Positions 1-12,853 of a stretch of DNA of 64,000 nucleotides are shown one piece after another; within the stretch, counting starts at the first letter, position 1; every line of letters starts with the position of its first letter. The DNA is taken from positions 248,001 through 312,000 of the forward strand of contig MU867069.1 of assembly GCA_033725935.1 (NCBI GenBank). Direction: 5' to 3'. Both the position numbers and the translations under genes were made by a program. This stretch comes from Cladorrhinum sp. PSN259. Taxonomy: Eukaryota > Ascomycota > Sordariomycetes > Sordariales > Podosporaceae. The notes beneath the pieces are model-generated. The model had not been told where the DNA came from. It saw nothing but the letters and a program-made list of their open reading frames with translations, and made no database searches.

Positions 1-157
1 CTCCCATCCAGAGGGTCTTTGCAGCCTCGCTGGTGGAAGGAGCGGGAGGGGCAGTAGCAAGGGTGGGAGCAGGGAAGGGAGCGTCTGCGCCGGTGCCGTT
101 GAGGTTGGGGACAGCGCCCGCAGCGCCCTGGCCGCCAGAGGGGACGTAGTCGGACAT
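1..157 (-). CDS. Nam8/Ngr1-like RRM RNA-binding protein, N-terminal fragment
   Basis: The first 52 codons of a leftward gene cut by the window edge. The start codon is at 157-155. The N-terminus is low-complexity (Gly, Ala, Pro, Ser, Thr) and ends with the residues KTLWMG. In the Nam8/Ngr1/Csx1 and TRNAU1AP family, a TLW(M/I)G(E/D)L block begins the first RNA-recognition motif right after such a leader. Family members are nuclear or cytoplasmic RNA-binding proteins acting in 5' splice-site recognition or mRNA stability. Only the leader and the first strand of RRM1 are visible, so the family call rests on a six-residue motif plus composition. The rest of the gene lies outside the window. Confidence 0.55.
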   Translation of the reverse strand, partial: MSDYVPSGGQGAAGAVPNLNGTGADAPFPAPTLATAPPAPSTSEAAKTLWMG

Positions 158-2060
158 TGCTGTGATGACCATGTCAGTATTTGTTCATCTCCGTATAGAC
201 GAGAAGTTTTTTTTTTTTGAAAAGATGGATCCTGGCCCGGCACGCCCGGCCAACGACAGAACGAGCGACTCGCTCAAAATATCGTGAGAATTTGCGACTT
301 ACTGGACTACCAGAAGACGGCGCAAATGTAGAGTGTTGTCCAAGTGTTTCGGGGTCTGGGTGAAGCAAAGACTCGTCGATGGGTGTGGGTGAAGGACGAC
401 GGCCTTGTCTGAGGTGGTGGTGGTGTGGTAAGTGGAAGTGGTGAGGTAAGGTGAGAGGTTTAGAGGATGAGGCAGATTTGGAAAAAAGAAGTGGAACTCC
501 ACTATCACGTGCGACTCCACGTGGCCTTGGAAAGAGAGAGTATTGTGTAATTTTTTTTTAAAACAACAAGGTATTGGAGAGCGAGGAGGATGAGGGTGGT
601 GGAGATGGGAACGTAAATGAAAACAATGGGCGGGGGGTTCAAATCGCCGGCACTCGCTGACTGACTGGACGACGTGGAGCCCAATCTAAACCCTCTGGTT
701 CAATAAGAACAACAGGGGAACTAACCTAGACGGCAGATTTAGGAATAAGGTCTGTCATTGTCCCCAAAGCGACAACGGCAAAAGCCACCAGGACAGCGAT
801 GAATGACACCACAGAGATGCTTTGATATTCTGCCCCAGCTTGAAGAATCGGCCGAGACCTTGCCGCCGATTCCTGAGCTTCTATCATCTGAAGTGACTCT
901 TCAAAGACCGAACCCGAATAGAAAAAGGGCGTATTGTTGTTTGTGGCGCATGGCCAGCAAAACAATATACATAGAGACTCGTGATTGAGCATGGATACGT
1001 GATCAGGGCAGCCTCTCCCGACTTCAGAATCACTGACTGGAAAGAGCTCCCAAAGATGAGAGAGCTCGACGTCCGGAGATGAATGTTGTAATAATGATGC
1101 TGATGGTGTAGTGGAGGGATACTTGCTCAGCTCCGTTCCACGGCTGAGGCGGCGCGATACAAGCACACCGTCAAAGCGCGGGAGGAGAATCACCATAGGG
1201 ATAAGAAGGCAGTGTGCCCGATATCAGCTTCCAAAGAAGCAGAGAACCGATCGCGCCGAATTCTCAGAAAAGAGCTTCGTGAGATGCTTCGGGTCGCGAT
1301 GGTCGCCCCAAGAAGGTCGACCAGACGACGAAAACACGACTTCGTGTAACGGCGCCAAGCAGGATGATGGAAAGGTGTAGCGGTAATTGTAGCAGACAAA
1401 TAGAAATGGCATACCTGATGAGTTCGTCGCCATGATGATGTTGTTGTATATTTCGAGTTCTTTGAGTGGTGAGAAAAGGAAGTCTGGGAACTCGAGAGAA
1501 GGAAAAGGTTGGAAGGAGAGGAAGTTTAAGTAGTCGAGAAAAGTCAAAAGGTGGAAGGAGAGAAAGCCCCAGTGCGGTTTGGTGGTCGGTGGATGACCCG
1601 GTCAAGTCAAATGGCCCAAGGTAGAAAGTGAGGGAAGTTGGAAGGAACGACAAAGGTCGTAGGTGTGGACAAGGAATTTAGGAAGAGTAAGTGGGCGGGC
1701 GGTGTAAGAGCGGGACGGCAGAATGTCTTGATGGGGGGTTCCTGGTGTACACAGCGGCCCTAGAGAGTCATAGAGACCCCAGATGGAAGCTAGATGAATG
1801 CCCCCAGTAGCACCCATGGTGGCTACTGTCCCAAACAGTGACCCGGAACAGTCGCTTGACGGGTTCCAGATCTACTCGGGGCCTTGAGGAATATGACAAA
1901 CTGATATTGAGGACTTCCTAGGGCGCGAGCATTAATGGAGAAGACTTACTAATAGATAGCGATCCTCGGAGGATGGTAGCAGAATAGGAAAATGTACGCT
2001 AAGTGAATAGCCTCCCGAAGTTCTAGAGCAGAGATGACTGTTAGTATGATCATCAGTTTC
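158..2060. other. intergenic: leader of the RRM gene and unassigned sequence
   Basis: This is upstream of the leftward RRM gene and probably includes its 5' leader and promoter. It has short poly-T runs (near 208-219 and 551-559). A 156-codon minus-strand frame at 726-1196 ends in a hydrophobic stretch, but it has no splice-consistent upstream exon and no family resemblance, so I do not call it a gene. Confidence 0.5.
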
Positions 2061-4700
2061 TTCAAAATGTAGCTGATAAAGGAAACGGGCACAGAATGCC
2101 AGGAACAGAGCCAAAGCCGTAGAGCAAAACTCCCAAGCACGAAATCAAGGAGATGCCATCCCTAAGGCACCACGAAGACGTCGAGCCCAAGCCCAAGCGA
2201 ACCCAAGAAGATCTAGCCCTTAACAAAGCTCGATGACAAGCCAATAAATCTCCAGAGATACTGAAAGACCACCCGGGCAGCTACACGAACGACGAGCTCG
2301 AGATATCGCGAAGACACTGAGCCAGAGCAACTCCGAGGATATCAAGCCTAGAGCAACCACGAAGACGGCAAGCTCAAGCCAAGAGTAGTTACGAAGAGGT
2401 TGAGCTAAAGCAACCGCCGAGACGGTTAGTCCAAACCCAAAGCGACCACGAAGACGTCGAGCAACGGCGACCACCAATACCTCGAGCCTGAGTAACCGCG
2501 AAGACATCAAGCCAGAGCGACCCGAAAGACCCAGTCCTCAGCGAATTCGAGAAAGATCTAGCCCTCAACGAGACACGCCCACATGCAAGACATCTCCAGA
2601 GATACTGAAAGGCCACCCCCTGGCAACACAAGGGCGACAAACTAGAGATATCGCAAAGACGCTGAACCAGAGCAACCATGAAGACTTCGAGCCCAAGCCT
2701 AGAGCAACAACGGAGGCGTTCAGCCATAGCAAGAAGACGTCGAGCCAGAGCAGCCGCGAAGACGTCAAGCCTACATCAACGACGAAAACGTTGAGCTAGA
2801 GCAATCGCCGAGACGCCGAGCCCAAGAACAGAGCAACCAGGAGGCGGCGAGCTAAAGCCTAGCGCGATCACGAAGATGTCGAGCTAAAGCAACCGTGAAG
2901 ACCTAGAGCCACGGCAACCACCCAGAGGTTAAGCCAGAGCAACCGCGAGGGCATCAAGCCAGAGCAACCACCGAGATGTTGAGCTATAGCAACGGCAGTA
3001 GAGTTGAATCAGAGCGACGCCGAAGACGTCGAGCGGAAGCCCAAAGTGAGTCCGAGAAAATCTAGCCGTCAACGAGACACACCCCCAAGCCAAGACGTCT
3101 CGAGAGATGCTGAGAAACTATCTCCAAACAGCCATGCCGGCGTCGAGCCTAAGTAAAAAGCAATCGCGGGGACGTCGAGCCGGAGCAATCAACAAGGCGT
3201 TGATCGTAAATCCCAGACCAGCTGAGAAGACGTTGAGTTTAAGAAACAAACAAGTGGTCGAGTCGAACCATAGTGCAACCACGAACACTTGAAGTCAAAA
3301 GGGGCCACGAAGGCGCCAGGCCCAAATCTAGGGCAATCATCAGGACGTCCAGCCATAGTCCACAGAGACGTCGAGCCCAAGCCCCAAGGCAGCCACGAAG
3401 ATATTGGCCCGAGCCAAGTGCAACCGCGAAGGCGCTGAGCCAGAGTAACGGCAGAGACGTGAAGCCAGAGTAAAGACAACGACGTGGAGGTTAAGATTAG
3501 AGTAACCATAACGACATCGAGCCGGCGGAACCGTGAAGATGTCGAGCCTAGGTCGAGAACGCTCCAAGAGACCGCCAACCATAAATAGACACACACTCCG
3601 GCCAAGATGTCTCCAGAGATATTGAAAGGTCATCCCCGAGGAGTTAAGAAGGCGTCGAGTCCAAGTACAACCGCGAGGGCGTCAAAGAAAACAAGTACAG
3701 AGACCTTCAGCTAGAGAGCCTAAGCCTAGAGAAATAACGGAGACGGCAAGCTCAAGCCTAGAGAAACCACGGATATATCGAGCGATGGCGACCACGGAGG
3801 CAGCGAGCCCAAGCCCTCGGCGAAAGTGAGGAGATGTAGCCATAATGAAACGCATCCCAGATTAAGGTGTCTCCGGAGACATTGAAACGCAGATCCGTAA
3901 GCCAGGTTCAAGACATCGAGCCCAAGCCTGAGCAAGAACGGAGATGTCGATCCAGAACGACGACGTAGATCTCGAGAATGTTGAGCACCACAAGGATGTG
4001 GACGTCGAGGCAGGGGAACCACAGACAAGGTGAGCGAAAGCCCAAATCGAACGCGAGGAGACCTAGCCATAACGGGACATAGCTCAGTCTGACGTATCCC
4101 CGGAGAGACCGAAAACGTTAGACTGGAGCTGCCACAACGCCACGCCCAAGTCCAGAGCGAGCACAAAAGACAGTCGAGCGAAAGCCCATATCAACCACGA
4201 AGACGTTGACCCAAGCCCAGAGTAACCACCAAGGCGTCGAGACGAAGTGCGGATCGAACGGAAGGAGATGTAGCCATAACGGGGCACATCCCAGGCTGTG
4301 CTAGAGCGACGTCGACATCGACCGAACCCCACAGAAACCACGAAGACGAGAGCTAAAACTCAGAGCCACCACGATACCATGCCCAAATCCAGAGTAAACA
4401 AGGGGACGTCGAGCCTAAGCCCAGAGCAACCATGACGGGATCGAGCCCAAATCAGGGGGCGAACGCGAAGACGTCGAGTCCAATCCTAAAGTAGCCCTGA
4501 AGAAGTTGGGCCCAAATTGAGAGCAAACACGAGTAGCTCTAGGCATAACAAGACCCAGGCCAAGGTGTCTCCGGAGATACTGAAATATATATTTGGAACC
4601 ACCATAAAGACGTCAAGCCCAAGTCCAGAGCAGCCGCGAAAATGTCGAATCAAAGTCCAGAGCGAGGACGAGCAGATCTAGGCATGATGAGACGTATCTT
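2060..4700. repeat. degenerate tandem array, T-poor on the plus strand
   Basis: About 2.6 kb made of diverged short units of roughly 24-36 bp. The core is GAAGACGTCGAGCC, followed by an optional CAAGCC and then AGAGCAACC(A/G)C. Interspersed is a longer module with a GATCTAGCC...ACGAGACAC...TCTCCAGAGATACTGAAA core. Its TCTCC(A/G)GAGA part, or a diverged form of it, occurs near 2249, 2593, 3098, 3610, 3870, 4095 and 4568, giving irregular higher-order spacing of about 225-511 bp. The plus strand is clearly poor in T. Long open frames on the minus strand arise because the repeat lacks stop codons there; they show no protein family. The origin is unknown. Confidence 0.75.
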
Positions 4701-7700
4701 AAAGCCTAGATGGCCCCACAGTTACCCAACCGGCCAGCCCACGAGCAAAGCTGTAATGTCTTTCTTCCCTCCCAAGTATCACCAGAAACGAGGCACAAGC
4801 TCAGGGGCTGTAACATCTGGAGTCTGAAGTTGTGTAAAACCGTCCTCGCCAAGAGTGCTCGAGGGAGATTAAGATGTTCCCAAGGCATGGTGATCAAGAC
4901 TCCAGTTGCAAGAATTGCTAGCCTTTACTACCAGCTAGAGGTACAAGCCGATGGCAGTGGCACCTTGAGCCCCAAGCGCTGTAGAGAACCATCCCAGCTA
5001 ACAACATCCAAAGGAGATTGTGAAGGGGAAAGTCAACGTCCAGCACTGACCAACAAGGATGCTCGACAAGACTGGATGACAACGCTGTCGGACAAAGCTG
5101 TACCGAGTCTCGTCGACAAAAATAAGGCAGGAGCGTAACAACAAGCCAAGAGACTGAGAGGTGTTTGCGAAGCAGCAAAGGCTGATAGGCTTCGGCACAA
5201 GCCCAGACAGGATCCCTGTATATCAAAAAGACAATCCAGCAGCAAGTCTCTATGAACAACAGAGAACCACAACAAACTGCGGCGAGGCCTACACAAGAGG
5301 AGACACGCTGGGGTATCTTTTAAGTCATAATTGTCCGCAACTGAGCCAGCGGCCAAGAGGTTGATGGGCGTCACAGAGACCAGAATCTCCATCCATGAAA
5401 AAGATAGCCAAAATAGCCCAGATCCATGGACTAGACCGCCTAGGAAAGGCAGGCGATGTCAAGGCACTCGTAACAGGTCGAAGCCACAGGGAAGAGTCCT
5501 TGGGGTATTTGCTTAACCCGGCGGACGTTAAGACTTGCCGGATGAAGAATCGATAGCGAAATGAAGGCAGTAACGGCTACTCCAGGTTCCGGGATCCAGT
5601 CTCGCTCAGCCTCCTCCCCAGGGTGAGCATGAAGGAGCACAGTTAGGGGTGGCGCGCGGGTTGCAACGGCGAGAGGAGGGAGACGAACATTTCTCCTGAG
5701 TGACCAAGTTGCTGTAGACCGTAAGACCACCCACATGTCTTTAGGGAATGAGTTGAATGACCCAGAGACGCCCAAAGACCAAAGCAGAAAGGTAATTCGA
5801 TTCCTTCGTTCCAAGATGTGCCGGCGACTGACAGGTGACACCGCAGATCCCGACGTTCCGTCGAAGACAATCGATCCAACGCACGAAGACCGTTGAACTA
5901 CCCGAAGACGATAACTCGACCTTCCAACCGTAACGCCATAATATTGAGGTGTTGATAGCCACCATGCTTGACGCAAGCAACCTGCGAAGCTCGGAGGCGT
6001 GGAACCCAGCTTGTTGCTATAAGCAAGAGAGGTCAAACACAACGGATGGACGAGACGTATCCAGCGCTTTGGTCTTCCATGGCGAATGGCGGTGGCGCAC
6101 AAGGCTTTCAGGTTGTCAAGGTGGCCACTCCTGAGTCTAAGTTGACTCTTGTTTCCGGGAGCCTTCACTCCTTTTGAGATGGCCGTGGAAGACCAATCGA
6201 CATCTCCACCACAGTCGCTCATGCCGTGCCGGCAGCCAGAAACAACCAACCCTCCACAGGAAGACATCAAAATCAATACCGAAGCCCATCCAAGGATGGC
6301 GAACCAACACTATTCCAACACTTGGAGATCCATACCCGCAGCTGTTATTCCATATAGCACAGAGAAGACCTTCTGAGAAGAGCCGTCTCCTCCATTCCAG
6401 GTACGAAAAAAACCCCGAGAAAGCCCAAAATATATAAAAATAAAAAATAAAATAAAAACCTTACCAATAAAGAATCAGGGAATACAACGAAGACCGGACG
6501 CAACAGAGTCGAACACGGTATCCAGGAGAGGAAACAGGACTTTTGTTTGCGAAAGACGCCACACGCCGTGAGGTTAAGGATTCGGAACCGAAGATACCGA
6601 AAAATACTCGCGAGACAGAGAGGTGCCAGACAAGAGATCGAACAAGTCCAGGTATGGCAGTTAAACCGATCACAGAATACCGAAATCTTGCTGACAGAGA
6701 TGACGAGTCGATAGATGATTAACAGTGGTATCGCGGTCCAAGACGAGATCCGGTCGAGATACAGGAACGAACTCCAAAAGATGAAATCTATCGACGTCTC
6801 GACGTTAGCGGTCGAAACACGTCAGGCATATTCAGAGATAGCACAACGACAACGAAAGAGGCAAAGCCAAGAACATAAACACGACCGACATCTAGAAACG
6901 ATGTGAGTGACTCGGGCCTATTTTCAAGCACCCAGCCCCCAAGGTCACCAAGCCAAACAAGACCACACAGGAATCCAAGATGTCTGCCAATGACCAGGTT
7001 CCAAAACACCACTCGAATAGTAGCAACCACACAAGCCAATGGCTCAACAAACCAACTCTCGGGGTCTGGTTGATCGCCAGGTAGGGGGCGCTCGAGAAAC
7101 AGCAGACGGCAGTTTTGGGAGCAAGGACGGCTCGGGGCCATGACAAAGCAAGGCAGCAAAGCCAACGGCGAATTAGGCAAATGGGCTTTGGTAGGTGCCA
7201 GTATCGCTTGATCGAGGTATCGTTTGTTTGTAGCACTCATGATTTGTATCTGTATGCTGACCAAGACTGGCTTGACAGTTATCACCCGTGCCCGACATCT
7301 GAGTCGATCGTCCGCGGTTGCTCGGTTGCCAATGAGCGACGCCATCCCCGTCATATCAGAAGACGAATGCCTCGAAGCATAAATTCCAGACAATTGACTG
7401 TCCACGCCGATTTATACACGCCTGCCTTTGGCACCCTTCCACAAGTACCAAGCCATCACGGCCTCTAGCCATTGAAGATGAGAAGGGCATCGCTGATAAT
7501 AACAGCGACGAAGAAGAATGGGAGATGGTGGTCCGATGTGTCCGAGTATTTTGGATCAAGGATTGTTGACAGAGACTCGGTATGGAGCCATGACGGAAAA
7601 GGGGGGCAAGGCAGCCGGAGACGCTGGATGCCCCACCACTTTTCGCTCGGCCAAGACCCCGCGATTTTGATCTTGGAAGCTCCAAGTGTCTCGCCAAAGG

Positions 7701-10700
7701 CATTGGCGCACCACGCCATCTCAGTATTCCATTCCACAACAAAGTTCTTGAGGGTCGCAAGAGGATGACAAGAGGGATTCGGATATGTATGTGCTCGCGC
7801 ATTCATGCAATGTTTGGGAGGGACACCGAGGTACGCAATCGAGGTTGGGGTTGGGGCTCGAGCTCTTGGATATTATCGATGTCTGTGTGATTCAGGAGAG
7901 GCCGTAATGCTCGCGTTGGTGCCTCTTCGTATCATGTGTCGTCCGTCCAACTACTCTTCACCCACAAACCACAACAAGATCACCTCCATGCCATTCCATT
8001 CCATTCCCAAGTGACAAAGACACAGCCAGGCAAACAAACGAAATAAAAAGAACCACCACCACAGAGAAGACACACAACAGCAAAACAAAATACAACTTAC
8101 TCTCAGGAGCGCCAGGCAACAATCACACAGCGGCGACAGCCGGGTCAGAAGAGAAGTACTGAAAGTGGTGGTGGTGGTGGTGGTATGTCCAGGCTGACAG
8201 TCGACAGGAGTTGAGCGAGAATCCGAAGAATCCAGGCAACGCCAAGCACGCGCGGAGATACAGGCGACGAGGGCAAAAACAAGACGCACAAAAGGATGCT
8301 TTTGGTGAAATCGCAGCAAGTTACTGGAGAGCGCAAGGAGAGAAAAGGCAAAAACAAGCACGCAGAGTGCGCGGACGGAGGGGTAAAAGGCACAAGAAAA
8401 GACAAGAGGAAAATAGTCCAGTGGAGCTTGTGGGAAGCAAAAGGAAAGCCAAAAACCGGGAAAGCACCGAGGGTTTGGTGAGAAGACACAGTGGTGGGGA
8501 AAGGGCCAGCCCACTTGCAAACCCAAAAGCGGCCGACCCGGGCGCAATGCTCGCGTCAGTTCCCGCATGTCCTCCCAGCCTGCCCCCTGTACAGGTGCCA
8601 CACCTACCTCCATCGCCATCACTGCTTCTCTCCAACACGAATCTATCAAGCAGCAACACTGGACAACCAATACCACAAGAGCGATGCAAGCTTTCAATGG
8701 CACGACGGAAGCTGGAAACTTCAGGTATTTCCCGCATTGGTTCCTTGGAAAAGGCAGGCAGATAGGCAGAAGCAAGAGCTTATACGGATATTGAGGGGCC
8801 TTTCCCTTTTTTGACTCTTGGTCGAGCCGGATCTGGCGATGCGCCTTGTGGATCACAGAGATGGATTCTTTGCACATGGATAAGACAAGCATAAAGTTTG
8901 AGATAGCTTCAACATTGATAAAAATTAAATAAAAATAAAAAGACAGCTGCTGCCGATGACGGTGGCACCATCTTCATGTTGCCGCAGGCCCGCTTTTTAG
9001 CTAGCAAAAAGCATGGGAAGTGGGGTTTGATCTTGCACCGGCCCAAGATCTGGCGCAAGGGAGCCAAGAGGAAAATCTCAAAAGACACCCTGGAATGCTG
9101 TCTGTTGGTGTGGGCTCCATGCAGGCCTCCCGTTTGTCTTTGACCGTTCGGGCTTGCGCTTGCCATGACACATTGCGCTGCGCCGTCGTCCTCTGATCCA
9201 TGTCTTTTTATTTTGTACGAGCTTGGGTTTCAAAGAGGGACAAGCGTAACATTGTTTCGTTTCCCGATGGATCTTTTGTACGCCCAAACGCCCTACAGGG
9301 ATCAGCTCGATGGCGCCTCCAAGGGTCATGACAGCGGGGCCAGCAGGGAGCTCCCTGATCCCACAATTCCCACGAGGGCTTCGCAAAAGCAGATCACCGG
9401 TCATTGCAACCTTCCCCGGACTTATCAACAATGACAAGTCTGAAGAGAGGTTCCTTGGTTGACTACTCAATGGTTCGTTGAGCCGTCATGCCGGACACCC
9501 AAAGACGGACTCACCAACAACTCGGCAGGCCTCCTCGAAGCTTGTGATGAAGCTTGGCAGACATGGATGATGTGGGCACGGACTGGAAGCTCTGGAAGCT
9601 ATGGAAGCATTTCCCTCCACTCGACGGCATTTCCCATCTCCTCCAACACGTTGATTGGTTGGTTTACAGACCTCCCCCAGGATCGAGCTCTCGTCAGCTT
9701 GATCGCAACCAATCTAGCGTTTGGAGGTTCTCTGGTTCAATCTGATTGCCAACGTCATCCCGTAAGGACGCCTCAGATGTTCAACATGCCAGAGGCTTGT
9801 GTATCCCGCAATTATCACCAAAAGTGGCCGGAAGCTCTAGGAGCGTGGCAGGGGTGAAAACACCACTAGGGTACTATGGTATGGCAGACTGCAGGTAACG
9901 ATGCGCCCATTTTCGATCACTTGCATGATTCGACAACGAATCAGAGTCTCGAGAACCCCAACGAATTTTTTTTGGAGACAAAATTGCACTCTCCGGCCCC
10001 CGCAGCCAGCCCGACGTCGTATCGTACCGTTACGCCGTCTCCCTCGGAATTACGCACCCGCGGGTGGTGTTTCGGTGCGGATGGCCTGTTGCCCCATAAA
10101 CTTATTCTCTCTGGCAGCTTGCTAAAGACTCGAGAATCTCAACAACTTCAAGCTTCGTGTCAGCTTACCGCTAGAGTTATCACAGATCATCAGTGGATGA
10201 TATTCGTAAAAGATGCTGGAGTGTGCCTGGAAACTCGGCGGGATGTATTTGCTGAATCGGAATGTCCGGTCTCATTTTCAACTTCTGACTGTTTGCCCCG
10301 CTTCCCACTGACTCGTGGAAGCTTGAGGGTCCAACCGTCCAAGCTTGAGGGTGTGGATATATCAAAATAATGGATCCATTTTCCGATTGCATATCAACAA
10401 CTTCGGTTGGTTCGTGGCTGACATTTCGTTGAGCAACCCCCCGCAGAGCGTCTATCAACTTGTCTCAGAGCTGGTGATCATCTCATCTCTTCCCAGGACC
10501 GGATATCATTAAATCTGCGAGACTCGATTTAACTTTGTTTATCCATGGAACTAATGTGCCGGGCTCGGTCAAGCTTCAAGTTTACCAAACACTCAGTCTC
10601 TCAGATAGTCGGGCAACACGCTCGAGCTGTCACAAGCAACCAGTTCATCAGTTAGCGTTGGATACACCTCCAAGCCACTGAAGCCACGCTGGCGTTGCTA

Positions 10701-12786
10701 TGTAGGATGGAAATTTTCACGTGGGACATGGTTGCACCACACTGGTTGGTGCACATCGAATCATGGGAAAGCGTGGTGTGTTCTACCGTGTGCGGCACCA
10801 ACATCCGAGTCGTCTCCCCATATTTACAATCCTTTGACGATTTCGTGATTCTCCTTCTAATATCGGGATGCAGTAGTATGTTAACCTAAGCCCGAGGGTT
10901 GTTGTTCAGAAGTTCCAAACATTGCAACATGAGCAGTTCGAGGTTTAACTGCAATCCATGGGTTTTGTTGAGATGAAGGGATATCCAGACTGGCACAGAC
11001 AATCCTGCTTAATCATGTCTTTCACGAGGGCGCCACAAGAAAGGTAGGAACGCCAATTTCAGGTTTCACCGCACTATCTTGACACGGCAATGCTCGTACG
11101 AACATGGTGATGTGGTCAAAAGTGATTGATGTTCCAAACGGTGACGTACCAATGTATCTCCTTCCACACCACAGAACCACTCATCCATCAGTCAAAAAAG
11201 TCCACCAAAGCGCTGTCATCACTGCTTCTTGGTTTGCGCCGTCTTCTTTGAGATAAATCAAGACTAACTGTCTCAAAGTACAAAGTTCCAGGTATCTATC
11301 TGCCTTATCCTGGTCGTACGATCCAGCAGATTCCCCCACACTTATTTTCATATCCCGCACCAACCCGGACCCGAAAAATCTTCTCCATCTATTAAGCTTT
11401 AACTGATAAAACCTTGAGTGGCACGGCCAACGCATACCTACCATGCAATGTATGTACCAAGGAGCCACTTGAGGAGGCAAAATTTTGACAAGGCAGTTAT
11501 TCAACTGGCGAAATTTTCCAACTTCTACTTATTGATTGCGTCATGATGCGTAGGACTATTTTGGAGCCGAGATCCGGACGAATGGTTTTTCCAGTTCATC
11601 ATGTCGGGTCCTACCTTCAGGACTAAGCATACAGTTTTTTTTTTTTGACATGTGAAATTCGCATTTGCATTTTTAAGGTTCTTAATCACGGGTATTCCTT
11701 CTGCCGCGGACAAAGCTGTGAACATTTGCCCGGTCAATGATAGCGTGTTATGGAAGGTTCGGTGGGGGCGTTGGTACAACCAAAGTTTGGTAATGTCGAT
11801 ATGCAGCATCAGAAAGTTCTAGATATAAGCAAAAGGGTCCTACCTGAGGAAGAATGATCTTTCAGTTATGTAGGACTTTCCTGTGTTGGAGTCCAGTATC
11901 AGGATGATGTCGTCAGCTCCGACGTATGGTTCAATGACTCTATCGGCCGAGTGATTTGTCCTGTGGGGTTTGCGGATGGTGGGATTATTGCCAATCAGTC
12001 TGGGGAGATGGCAAAGATTGGATTGTTTTAGTCCTTGAATCTTTCCTGATTGTTTTCGGCTTGTCATTGGTTAGTAAGTAACGCCCTATCCTTAGGTTGG
12101 AATACCGCTCACTTCCATCCATGGATGTCCAGTCAGTTAGATTCTAGTCCGAGACTGGTTGCCCAACTTGTGGTCCGGCCCGACATCCAGATATCTCACT
12201 GATCTCTGGACATTAAAACCATGCTCCTTCCAGTGATTCTGAGATGGCAATTCATCCACGCCGTCGTCCAAGTCAACCATGCTCCAGGGTTATCCATTAG
12301 ACTGATTGTCATCGCCGTCCCATTCTTTCCGGTTATTATATTGCTTGTGTTCACGATGATCACAGTTGCTTAGTGATCAAACTTCCTTGAATACCGTGCC
12401 TTTGTCATACATCTAGGGATAATCCCGCTGTTCAAGCACTTGCAAACCTCAACAACATGAGCAAGTAATCCATGCCCACATATTGAAATAATAGGGATCT
12501 GATCGAAATTTCCTTCTCATATTCAACTACTGAGGTCAACCGGTAATGAAAACTCATATGGTCATTCCTTCTCATATTCAGCTGGACTAAGCCTCGTGTT
12601 TGATAGAATATTTTCGACTTCTCATCAGATGAACACGATCTGCAAGCTTATGATGGTATTATAATTCTGTCTTCTAGATTGTCGTAGATTGATCCACTTG
12701 AGCAGGTGAGGTGGAAAATCTTGATTCAACTTGATTCTTCTTACGAGATGTATGATTGTAGGTAATGCCCAACGGGAGCTCATCGG
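4701..12786. other. gene-free stretch with an A-rich, T-poor block
   Basis: No open frame here looks like a protein family or splices into one. The stretch from about 6400 to 6905 is notably A-rich and T-poor on the plus strand, like the array upstream but without clear units; it could be a decayed element. A (GGT)n run lies at about 8165-8183 and CCATT repeats at about 7988-8007. Frames of 130-313 codons on both strands between 5440 and 10370 are compositionally odd (runs of Leu, Phe, Cys and Ser) and overlap each other, so I treat them as chance. Confidence 0.5.
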
Positions 12787-12853
12787 ACATTGCTCTGTTT
12801 CGTTCGTTGTTGATTCTGAGCGTTATCGGGCATGACCGGAACATTGCTCTGTT
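12787..12853 (-). mobile_element. 5'-truncated SINE-like retroposon copy (41 bp) with 13-bp target duplication
   Basis: A 41-bp insertion at 12800-12840 is flanked by perfect 13-bp direct repeats ACATTGCTCTGTT (12787-12799 and 12841-12853). Read on the minus strand, its first 37 nt (12840 to 12804) match the 3' end of the 204-bp element near 40.4 kb (40472-40508) with one mismatch. It ends with an extra ACGA, so the tail carries a tandem AACG. Loss of the 5' part, a shared 3' end and a target duplication are what target-primed reverse transcription leaves. The insertion is in the opposite orientation to the longer copy. Confidence 0.6.

Noticed and set aside
726..1196. 156-codon minus-strand frame with a hydrophobic C-terminal helix
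   Set aside because: No splice-consistent upstream exon, no family resemblance, and the frame upstream closes at once; treated as chance.
2220..4341. several 85-146-codon minus-strand frames rich in Leu, Trp, Ser and Val
   Set aside because: They follow the tandem array unit (DVF-VAL-GLGSTSS pattern) and exist because the repeat lacks stops in that direction.
5440..6276. 278-codon minus-strand frame
   Set aside because: Composition (Trp, Cys, Arg, Ser rich, no hydrophobic core pattern) and competing frames on the other strand argue against coding.
7951..8892. 313-codon minus-strand frame, and a 184-codon plus frame (8211-8765) over the same DNA
   Set aside because: Overlapping antiparallel frames in biased sequence; the minus product is full of Leu/Phe/Cys runs and the plus product of Lys/Arg/Gln, as expected from composition alone.
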